Shown piece after piece: positions 57,397-64,000 of a DNA stretch of 64,000 bases. This DNA comes from Butyricicoccus_A sp963588905. GTDB lineage: Bacteria > Bacillota > Clostridia > Oscillospirales > Butyricicoccaceae. A program made the position numbers and the translations under genes. Position 1 is the first letter of the stretch, and each line of letters begins with the position of its first letter. Where the stretch lies: positions 1-64,000 of the forward strand of contig CAVAJF010000019.1 in NCBI GenBank assembly GCA_963588905.1. Direction: 5' to 3'. The notes beneath the pieces were generated by a model. That model saw only the letters and a program-made list of their open reading frames with translations, made no database searches and was not told the DNA's origin.

Positions 57397-59196
57397 ATGG
57401 AAAAGAAAATTCCTGTCCGCAGCGAAGCGGACCCGAAATATACCTGGGCACTGGAAGATGTCTATGCAAACAACGATTTGTGGAAGGCTGACTTGGAAAA
57501 AGCCCGCGCTCTGCCGGAACAGCTCGCTGCCTACAAAGGCCACCTGGGTGACAGCGCACAAAAATTATTGGAGTTTTTGCAGCTCGGTGATTCAATCAGC
57601 GTGTTATTTGACGCCCTGTATGGATACGCTCAGCGCAGAAGCGACGAAGACACCGCCAATTCTCTGTATCAGGGCATGACCTCGCAGGCAATGAGTGCTA
57701 TGGTCGCTGTCGATGCGGCAAGCTCCTTTGAAACGCCGGAGCTTTTGGCCATTCCGGATGACACGCTGGAACAGTTCTACAAAGACGAACCGGCATTGGA
57801 AACCTATCGTCTGGCTTTAACTCGCATCCGCAACAAGCGCGCGCATATCCTGTCCGATGCAGAGGAAAAGCTGCTCGCTTCCGCCGGTGAAATGTCGCAG
57901 GCGCCGGACAGTGTCTATTCTGTTTTCGCCGATGCTGACTTGAAATTCCCGGCAGCAACCGACAAAGACGGCAAGTCCCATCCGGTCACCCATGGCACCT
58001 ATATTCCGCTCATGCACAGCGCCGACCGCATTTTGCGCAAATCTGCATTTGAATCTCTGTACAGCGTATACGGTCAGTTCCGCAACACGGCCGCGGCTCT
58101 GCTCTCGGCGCAGGTCAAGCAGCTGAAGTTCTATGCCGATGCCCGCAAATATGATTCGACGTTACAGGCATCGCTGGATGGCAATTACGTGCCGACCGAA
58201 GTATACACCAATTTGATCTCTGCGGTACACGAAAATATGGCTCCGATGTATCGCTATGTCGATCTGCGCCGCAAGCTGCTCGGTGTCGATGAGCTGCACA
58301 TGTACGATCTGTACACGCCGATTGTCAGCGATGTGGATGTCGATATTCCTTATGAAGAAGCCAAGCAGACTGTATACGACGCCCTCGCTTGTATGGGTGA
58401 CGACTATCGTGCCATTCTCAAGGAAGGCTTTGACAACCGCTGGATTGATGTCTATGAAAACGTCGGCAAGTGCTCCGGCGCATATTCTGCCGGTCTGCGC
58501 AAGCATCCGTATGTTCTGCTGAATTATTCGGGCACACTGGACAGCATGTTTACGCTAGCACACGAAATGGGTCATGCGATTCATTCGTATCTGTCCAACA
58601 AGCATCAGCCGGTTGCTTATTCCAATTACAGCATCTTTGTCGCTGAAGTTGCCTCGACCTGCAACGAAGCATTGCTCATGCAGTATCTGCTCAAGACAAC
58701 CAAGGACAAAAAGCGCCGTGCATATCTCATCAACTATTTCCTCGAACAGTTCCGCACAACACTGTATCGTCAGACCATGTTCGCAGAATTTGAGTTGGAG
58801 ATCAACCGCCGCAATGAGCGCGGCGAGAGCCTGACGGCAGAATCTCTCAACGCGCTGTATCACGAGCTGAACCATCAGTATTTCGGCGACGGCATTGTCA
58901 TCGACAAGGAAATTGATTTGGAGTGGGCACGCATCCCGCATTTCTATTACGACTATTATGTCTATCAGTATGCGACCGGCTACTCTGCTGCCATTGCTCT
59001 GTCTCGCCGCATTCTCAAGGAAGGCGCACCGGCAGTCAAGGACTATATCCAGTTCTTGTCCGGCGGTTGCTCGACCGACCCAATTTCTCTGCTGCGCGGT
59101 GCTGGTGTCGATATGGCATCGACCACCCCGATTCACGAAGCACTCCAGCTGTTCGATGAGTTAATCACAGAAATGGAACAGCTGATGGAGGAGTAA
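57397..59196 (+). CDS. pepF: Oligoendopeptidase F
   Basis: A 599-residue M3-family zinc peptidase that cleaves short peptides in the cytoplasm. The metal site is LAHEMGHAIHSY, with the third ligand Glu in FVAEVASTCNEAL. The N-terminal PepF/M3 region begins DPKYTWALEDVYANND. ATG 57397 follows AGGAGG; the 13 upstream codons are not used. It has a TATACT -10 near 57349. Confidence 0.95.
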   Translation: MEKKIPVRSEADPKYTWALEDVYANNDLWKADLEKARALPEQLAAYKGHLGDSAQKLLEFLQLGDSISVLFDALYGYAQRRSDEDTANSLYQGMTSQAMSAMVAVDAASSFETPELLAIPDDTLEQFYKDEPALETYRLALTRIRNKRAHILSDAEEKLLASAGEMSQAPDSVYSVFADADLKFPAATDKDGKSHPVTHGTYIPLMHSADRILRKSAFESLYSVYGQFRNTAAALLSAQVKQLKFYADARKYDSTLQASLDGNYVPTEVYTNLISAVHENMAPMYRYVDLRRKLLGVDELHMYDLYTPIVSDVDVDIPYEEAKQTVYDALACMGDDYRAILKEGFDNRWIDVYENVGKCSGAYSAGLRKHPYVLLNYSGTLDSMFTLAHEMGHAIHSYLSNKHQPVAYSNYSIFVAEVASTCNEALLMQYLLKTTKDKKRRAYLINYFLEQFRTTLYRQTMFAEFELEINRRNERGESLTAESLNALYHELNHQYFGDGIVIDKEIDLEWARIPHFYYDYYVYQYATGYSAAIALSRRILKEGAPAVKDYIQFLSGGCSTDPISLLRGAGVDMASTTPIHEALQLFDELITEMEQLMEE

Positions 59197-59212
59197 ATCC
59201 TTTTTATTCACG

Positions 59213-59251
59213 CAAAACGCCCACCTGAACGCATCAGGCGGGCGTTTTTTT
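59213..59251. terminator. Bidirectional terminator between pepF and sigE
   Basis: Hairpin AAACGCCC-ACCTGA / TCAGG-CGGGCGTTT with T runs on both strands, between convergent genes. Confidence 0.85.
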
Positions 59252-59961
59252 CATACCCATCTCATCATATCTTTTTTCATTCGTTTCATAATCCGCTTTT
59301 CCAAGCGAGAAATATACGACTGCGAAATGCCAAGCAAGTCAGCCACTTCTTTCTGTGTGTGTTCTTCTCCGTCCGTCAGGCCAAACCGCATACTGATGAT
59401 GGTTTTCTCGCGTTCCGGCAGGCGATTGAGTGCCCGATGCAGCAGCTGGCGATCAACATCATCTTCCACCGGTCGAATGACACAGTCGGGTTCTGTGCCC
59501 AAAATATCCGACAGCAGCAGCTCATTGCCATCCCAATCTGTGCTCAGCGGTTCATCAAAAGACACTTCGGTTTTCTGACCGGAAACCTTGCGCAAATGCA
59601 TCAAAATTTCATTTTCAATACAGCGCGAGGCATAGGTTGCCAACTTGGTTTTCTTCTCCAAATTGTACGTTTCAATGGCTTTAATCAGCCCAATCGTTCC
59701 AATTGAGACCAAATCTTCCATATGAATGCCGGTATTTTCAAATTTCCGCGCAATATACACAACAAGCCGCAAATTGTGTTCTATGAGCCGGTTTCGGCAA
59801 GTACGGTCTCCCTGCTGAAAGCCCTTCACTGCTGCCGCTTCTTCTTTTGCCGTGAGCGGCGGCGGCAAAACGATCGGGCTTCCAATGTAAAAAATCCCTT
59901 TTTCCGATGGAAATAATCCGATTCGGCACAAAATCTCCCGCAGCTTTTCCCAAATTCGCAT
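59251..59961 (-). CDS. sigE: Sporulation sigma factor SigE precursor
   Basis: A 236-residue mother-cell sigma factor. The first 25 or so residues (RIWEKLREILCRIGLF) form the pro-sequence, and cleavage is expected near FYIGSP, as in pro-sigma-E. Region 2 has NLRLVVYIARKFENTGIHME and LATYASRCIENEILMHLRK; region 4 has VADLLGISQSYISRLEKRI. It follows spoIIGA after 12 bases. ATG 59961 has AAGGAGA upstream. Confidence 0.97.
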   Translation of the reverse strand: MRIWEKLREILCRIGLFPSEKGIFYIGSPIVLPPPLTAKEEAAAVKGFQQGDRTCRNRLIEHNLRLVVYIARKFENTGIHMEDLVSIGTIGLIKAIETYNLEKKTKLATYASRCIENEILMHLRKVSGQKTEVSFDEPLSTDWDGNELLLSDILGTEPDCVIRPVEDDVDRQLLHRALNRLPEREKTIISMRFGLTDGEEHTQKEVADLLGISQSYISRLEKRIMKRMKKDMMRWV

Positions 59962-59973
59962 ACCCTTCTCCTT

Positions 59974-60819
59974 TCACGGTTCAATGAGTCCGTCAAATTC
60001 TCCGGAGCAAATATCCGCCACGGAAACAGCCACCAGACAGTCATATGCGCAGCCATCCGCCCGCACAACAGCGCGAGGACGAAAGCATGGCAGCAATCCC
60101 CCGCCGCCTACGCTGTGAAACGCAAGCAGCCGCCAGCCTGTCACGCCATTTCGCTGCGTCTGCTGCACCAGCTCGGCAGCATTGTCCTGTTTGAGTTTTC
60201 GCGGTACAAACCGCTGTTGCTCCGGCAAAATCCGAATCGCAGCGTCCCGCGTCAGCAGCAGCACGGGTTTCCCCGTCATCGGGTCCCGCAAGGTATTACC
60301 GCTGTCCACCAGCAAAAACACTTGTGACTGCTGTTCTCCACAGCAAATGCAAACCGATTCACCGCGCGGCCGCGTGTCCTTTGCCTGATTGCGAAAAACA
60401 AGACAGCTGAGACCATATGCCAGCAGTGCCGAAGCAAACAGCACTCGCCTCGATACCTGTGCAACAATCACGCCATCCTGCACAAGCGATGCGCCGCTCA
60501 GCTGTTCCAGTGCCGTTACTGCGCCGCCAAATACAAACGTAACAAGCAAAACCAGCAAGGTCTGCCGCACCAGCACGCGCACATTGTGAACGGAAAACGC
60601 CGTTGCTGTCATAACAATGCTGGACGCTATCCGCACGGGCAAGGCGGATAAAACCGGAACCATGACACATCCGCCGGCATACAACGCGCCAAATCCCGCC
60701 GCAAGGCTCAGCCTCCAAACCGCAGCCGGTCTGCCGCTCAGTGCGGATGCACAGCGCAGAATGCAATAATCCATCGCAAAATTCAGCACGAACAGCACAT
60801 CCAGATACACCACGCGCAT
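59974..60819 (-). CDS. spoIIGA: Sigma-E processing peptidase SpoIIGA
   Basis: A 281-residue membrane aspartic protease that cleaves pro-sigma-E after a forespore signal. Five hydrophobic helices at the N-terminus (VLFVLNFAMDYCILRC and others) precede a soluble domain with the catalytic Asp in LLVDSGNTLRDP. ATG 60819 is preferred over GTG 60831, since the GGAGG would touch the latter. Operon with sigE. Confidence 0.92.
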   Translation of the reverse strand: MRVVYLDVLFVLNFAMDYCILRCASALSGRPAAVWRLSLAAGFGALYAGGCVMVPVLSALPVRIASSIVMTATAFSVHNVRVLVRQTLLVLLVTFVFGGAVTALEQLSGASLVQDGVIVAQVSRRVLFASALLAYGLSCLVFRNQAKDTRPRGESVCICCGEQQSQVFLLVDSGNTLRDPMTGKPVLLLTRDAAIRILPEQQRFVPRKLKQDNAAELVQQTQRNGVTGWRLLAFHSVGGGGLLPCFRPRAVVRADGCAYDCLVAVSVADICSGEFDGLIEP

Positions 60820-60932
60820 CCTCTCAGCCACCTCCGTGTATCCGTTAGTATATCAGGTGTCCGGCGCGGAAATCGGCGTTCCCTGTCCGCGGAGAAAAAT
60901 TATTTTTCCGTTATTTTCAGTACAGTTTGATT

Positions 60933-61430
60933 TTATCCCCACACGCGAGAAGAACATTTTTCGATTTGTTTGATTCGCTTGCCTTCTGTCGTATAAATAT
61001 CCACAACGACACGCACGCGATACTGATACTGAAACGCAGGCACATCCACAATTTGAGAGGCAACATGATCCGGTACTGTCCAAGATGCCTGTGTTTCCCA
61101 CGCACTGCCGTCTTTGCTTTTTTGCAATTGAAGCTTTAGCACGCTCATGTATTCCGGCTGCAAGCCCACCATTGCACCGCAATAAATTTTTGACCCCATG
61201 ACGCGAATCGTACAAAACACCTGCGTCATGCTCGGTGCAATCGGCTGGGCTTCTTGAAACGGTGTGACATCCGGCGGCGGCGCCTGTTTAATCGCTTTCT
61301 CATCAACACCCGCCTGCATGGCATCGCAAAATTCTTCCCATCGGCTCGTCTTATCGTTCGCCCATGCGGTACTGCCCAGTGTCCCCAACGCGAGAAGAAA
61401 TGCCACACTTCGTTTGATTTTTCGTTTCAT
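60933..61430 (-). CDS. Secreted protein of cassette B
   Basis: A 165-residue protein with a signal peptide (SVAFLLALGTLGSTAWA) and a mature domain with FCTIRVMGSKIYCGAMV and YQYRVRVVVDIYTTEGK strands. Two or three Cys in the mature part could pair. It follows the DUF4367 gene after nine bases and is probably controlled by the sigma factor upstream. Function unknown. Confidence 0.7.
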   Translation of the reverse strand: MKRKIKRSVAFLLALGTLGSTAWANDKTSRWEEFCDAMQAGVDEKAIKQAPPPDVTPFQEAQPIAPSMTQVFCTIRVMGSKIYCGAMVGLQPEYMSVLKLQLQKSKDGSAWETQASWTVPDHVASQIVDVPAFQYQYRVRVVVDIYTTEGKRIKQIEKCSSRVWG

Positions 61431-61439
61431 GCTATCTCC

Positions 61440-62189
61440 TCACCGTATCTGTTCGGCTGTTTTCAGCACATCTGTTGTATCGATGCCCCGCGCTGTCACA
61501 CAATAGACCGACACCTGCTGGGTATCGCTCCAAGTCACCGTGGCCATATCCTCTTTTTCCGCCACCTGTGCCGTATTTCCGTGAATCGTGGTCTGAGAAA
61601 CTTGTGCGCCGTCTGTATCGACAGAAACCGTCGTGGCAGCTCCCGTCACTTTGCGAATCGTCAAATACCGTCCATCAGACGCGGCAAAGGTATCTACAAT
61701 CGTACTCTGCGTGCGCTCTTCTTTTTGAAACGACAGACCCTCCGGCAGCCAATTGACAGAAAAGCTCTGCACGACTGTCTCCGTGTACTCAGACGGCATC
61801 GTCTGGTTGTATCCATCTGAAAAGGAATAATCGGTTCCTGTTTCCGTGTTTCGTGTCACCAAATGCAGCACATTGTCTCGAAAGGTCGGAGAGGACGCAA
61901 ACGCTGTCGCTGACACAATAACCAGCACACAGAACACAGCCGCAGAAACCCGCACCATATGCAGCATGGCTTTTCGCGCGTGTCGATGCCGTTTCTTTCG
62001 GAACTGCCTGCGAATAAACGCTTTCATGCGCCGGTCGGTATCTTCGGGAACGGGCAAACAAGTTCCCGCCTCTTTTTCTGCTTGATAGTCCGTCCAGATT
62101 TGCGCACTCTCGCGCTGCATGACCTCATTCATCAGCAGAGCAAATACCGTGTCTTCCAACTGTCCCTGTAATTGCTCGTGTCTGGTCAT
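61440..62189 (-). CDS. DUF4367 membrane protein, probable anti-sigma factor (cassette B)
   Basis: A 249-residue protein with a cytoplasmic N-terminus (about 1-90, FIRRQFRKKRHRHARK), a membrane helix (VSAAVFCVLVIVSATAFA) and an outer DUF4367 domain including VNWLPEGLSFQKEE and ATVTWSDTQQVSVYCV. The ATG at 62189 overlaps the TGA of the sigma gene by one base (TGATG), a tight coupling. Same architecture as the protein encoded at 34621, but without an AT-rich half. Confidence 0.82.
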   Translation of the reverse strand: MTRHEQLQGQLEDTVFALLMNEVMQRESAQIWTDYQAEKEAGTCLPVPEDTDRRMKAFIRRQFRKKRHRHARKAMLHMVRVSAAVFCVLVIVSATAFASSPTFRDNVLHLVTRNTETGTDYSFSDGYNQTMPSEYTETVVQSFSVNWLPEGLSFQKEERTQSTIVDTFAASDGRYLTIRKVTGAATTVSVDTDGAQVSQTTIHGNTAQVAEKEDMATVTWSDTQQVSVYCVTARGIDTTDVLKTAEQIR

Positions 62190-62746
62190 CACTGTTTCTC
62201 TCCTTCCTTTTTTGCCTGCTGCATCGCTTGGAGCGCATGTCTCCGCGCACGGGTCAACTTCATGCGCACACTCTTGGGCTGGCAGCCAATCTGCTTGGCA
62301 AGATATTCATCCGAATATCCCAACATATATTTTCCGCGCAGGAGCAATGCTTCTGCTTCCGGCATCTGCTGCAACACCTGCATCAGAAGCTCTGCATTTT
62401 CTCGTGCAATCAAAATTTCATCCATCGTCGGCGCGGTCGGCTCTTCCTCCGCAACCTCCCTTGCGTGGGCTTTGACTATATCTTCATGCTTCAAGGTATT
62501 GATGGCGACATTTCGCACGACCATGGCAATATATCCCGCCTGCACACAGCGTTTTTTACTGCGCAGAACATCCAACTTGTCCATGATGCGCAAAATACTC
62601 TCCTGCACAATATCCTCGCAGCTCATCCAGTTATTATTATATCGTCTGGCGACAGAAAACATCAACGCATGAAATTCTTCATACAGTTCGATGAGAAATT
62701 CTTGATCGTCCGGGTCTGATACGACCGAACAAATCCATGCAACCAT
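62189..62746 (-). CDS. ECF-type sigma factor (cassette B)
   Basis: A 185-residue sigma-70-family factor with region 2 (FLIELYEEFHALMFSVARRY, CEDIVQESILRIMDKLD) and region 4 (LLRGKYMLGYSDEYLAKQIG, then SVRMKLTRARRHAL). It pairs with the DUF4367 protein encoded immediately downstream. ATG 62746 follows AAGGGAGA. Distinct from the cassette A factor in the linker and region 4. Confidence 0.85.
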   Translation of the reverse strand: MVAWICSVVSDPDDQEFLIELYEEFHALMFSVARRYNNNWMSCEDIVQESILRIMDKLDVLRSKKRCVQAGYIAMVVRNVAINTLKHEDIVKAHAREVAEEEPTAPTMDEILIARENAELLMQVLQQMPEAEALLLRGKYMLGYSDEYLAKQIGCQPKSVRMKLTRARRHALQAMQQAKKEGEKQ

Positions 62747-62825
62747 ATGTTTCTCCCTTCGTTTTATTTTCCTCTTTTATATTAAGACAAGAAACTCATG
62801 TATTTGCAACACTTTTTCAAAAAAT

Positions 62826-62853
62826 ATCCCCCGCCCTCATACGAGAGCGGGAG
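62826..62853 (-). terminator. Terminator after the 62878 gene
   Basis: Minus-strand hairpin CCCGCTCTC / GAGGGCGGG with T-rich tail ATATTTTTT. Confidence 0.8.
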
Positions 62854-62877
62854 ATAGACCCCCAGATTATGTTTCTT

Positions 62878-63690
62878 TCATTTCTCTAACGAATAACCAC
62901 CCATTTCATTCCACAGCGGGAACGGGTTGACCTCATGCGGATCAATGCTTTCCGCGGCTTGGAGCGCATCAGAAAAGCTGTCGTATTCTGTGAAGAGCGT
63001 CTTCTGTTCGTATGCATCGAATGCCTGCATCTGCTCCTGCTGTTCTGCGCTATAGACACTTGCCGCAGACCGTCCTTTTGCACTGGATTTCTGCTCCGTT
63101 TCCTGCAAATCGGAAATCGCGTCCGATCCAAAGAAAAGATCTGCTTGTTCCATCGACCGCAACTTCCACTGTCCATCTTCTTTGACCATCGTTACATCTG
63201 CGGAAATTTGTCCCGTCGGTGCCGTCACTTCAATTTGACCCTCTTCATTTTCCTCTACCCAATTTCCCCATTCTACAAATACCACGTGCATCGTAGCAGA
63301 TGTTCTATCTTCATTCAGTTTGATATTTTCTGCTGTACAGGATAAAACGCCACCATCCACCTTATAGTTCACGACATCCTTTGCACATTCTCTCAATACA
63401 CGTTCATTCAGTTCCTTATAGTTTTCTCGAGACGGATTATCCAATGAATAATACGAATCTACTCCTGTATTGAACCGATCAATATAACCTTGAATCTGCT
63501 CATCGCTCAATTGGTCGGTTTTTCCGTTGTCCGATTCAAAATGTCCGATTTGCTGAAACATATTCTGTGAGCCGATAAACGCTTCCTTGATTGCTTCATC
63601 CTCGGAATCTGCATTTGCCCATAGTGTACTGCCAGCGATACAAGCGGTTAATGCAATGGCAGCAATGCCAAACTTAAAACCAGTTTTCAT
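62878..63690 (-). CDS. Secreted protein of unknown function
   Basis: A 270-residue protein with a signal peptide (FGIAAIALTACIAGSTLWANA) and an outer domain. TSATMHVVFVEWGNWVEENE and DVTMVKEDGQWKLRSM are the recognisable strands. The end is charged and helical (SAEQQEQMQAFDAYEQ). It follows the truncated amidase-like gene after 17 bases and may share its transcript. ATG 63690 follows GGAGGGG. Function unknown. Confidence 0.7.
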   Translation of the reverse strand: MKTGFKFGIAAIALTACIAGSTLWANADSEDEAIKEAFIGSQNMFQQIGHFESDNGKTDQLSDEQIQGYIDRFNTGVDSYYSLDNPSRENYKELNERVLRECAKDVVNYKVDGGVLSCTAENIKLNEDRTSATMHVVFVEWGNWVEENEEGQIEVTAPTGQISADVTMVKEDGQWKLRSMEQADLFFGSDAISDLQETEQKSSAKGRSAASVYSAEQQEQMQAFDAYEQKTLFTEYDSFSDALQAAESIDPHEVNPFPLWNEMGGYSLEK

Positions 63691-63707
63691 AACATTTCCC
63701 CTCCTGT

Positions 63708-64000
63708 TTAGTCCTTTAATTCAAATGCATATATTCTTGTATCATACTTCCTCGAGTTCGCTTTGTCTCGATTCCAAATAGCATGATAGCGATTTTTTGT
63801 ATGTGCATTTATCAAATCACCTGTAACATTTTTTCCATCTTCTGTATCTTTAGACTTAGCATTATTAACAACATAAAGCGCACTATGTTCCATGATTCCA
63901 TCGCCTGTCCAATCATAAAAAATTACGACTTTTCCTGTATTTTTTGCCGTAAGATTAGAGCTGTCATCAACATACGCATATGTCGGATATTGTCCGCTTG
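63708..64000 (-). CDS. Amidase_6-type domain protein, 3' end only
   Basis: The C-terminal 96 residues of a gene that runs beyond the window edge. The pattern GKVVIFYDWTGDGIMEHSAL, then LINAHTKNRYHAIW is that of the putative amidase domain (PF12671-like), with the expected Asp and His. Such proteins are usually exported and act on the cell wall or on peptides. The catalytic Cys and any signal peptide are outside the window. The stop is at 63708. Confidence 0.7.
   Translation of the reverse strand, partial: SGQYPTYAYVDDSSNLTAKNTGKVVIFYDWTGDGIMEHSALYVVNNAKSKDTEDGKNVTGDLINAHTKNRYHAIWNRDKANSRKYDTRIYAFELKD

Overview
The window looks like chromosome of an endospore-forming, anaerobic Gram-positive member of the Clostridia. 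The evidence is sporulation genes (sigG, sigE, spoIIGA), a Firmicutes-type T-box leader before thrS, AddAB instead of RecBCD, DnaD/DnaI-type replication proteins, YmdB, homodimeric GlyRS and strong GGAGG ribosome sites. Base composition is moderately GC-rich by eye (low to mid 50s %), with clear AT-rich patches. A gut Oscillospiraceae/Butyricicoccaceae-like organism would fit, but the sequence alone does not fix the genus.

Layout. 1-560: AT-rich edge with a truncated gene, tiny ORFs and repeated operator-like motifs. 562-8231 (minus): mscS, proS, T-box-controlled thrS and a ClpA/ClpC-like unfoldase; a 101-aa carboxypeptidase-regulatory-like protein lies between the two synthetase genes. 8598-11824 (plus): ArsB/NhaD-type permease, an unknown protein, and a CPA2 cation/proton antiporter. 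11897-19714 (minus): a compact phage head module in P22 late-operon order (TerS, TerL, small membrane protein, portal, scaffold, capsid, gp4-like, gp10-like, coiled-coil protein), with no integrase, lysis, replication or recognisable tail-fibre genes. 19956-22882: GntR-ABC exporter operon and a zinc-ribbon membrane protein. 22953-23190: three copies of a palindromic repeat with a variable central hairpin. 23215-26358 (minus): glmU-like, prs, ymdB. 26629-30005 (plus): dnaD, dnaI, yhaO. 30061-33938 (minus): folate operon DHFR-FolC fusion, HD protein, folP, folB-folK fusion.

34088-38536 (plus): a sigma-factor/DUF4367 pair followed by small secreted, lipoprotein and membrane proteins. From inside the DUF4367 gene (about 35,015) to about 37,585 the DNA turns AT-rich, which suggests a swapped-in accessory segment. 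38660-39196: nitroreductase. 39294-42823 (minus): dnaG-rpoD-comEB macromolecular synthesis operon. 42975-45152 (minus): rpmE, hflX, yigZ. 45338-52256 (minus): addB-addA. 52349-52507: tRNA-Gly and tRNA-Phe. 52752-59196 (plus): sigG, cbiK with a lipoprotein, glyS (facing a divergent tRNA-Pro), an XRE regulator with a membrane protein, and pepF. 59251-64000 (minus): sigE-spoIIGA, a second sigma/DUF4367/secreted-protein cassette, a secreted protein and the 3' end of an Amidase_6-type gene.

Most of the window is housekeeping. The parts most worth a second look are the stand-alone phage head cassette, the mosaic anti-sigma gene and its AT-rich island of small exported proteins, the GlmU homologue whose uridylyltransferase half has lost its signature residues, the DHFR-FolC fusion, and the variable-hairpin repeat cluster.
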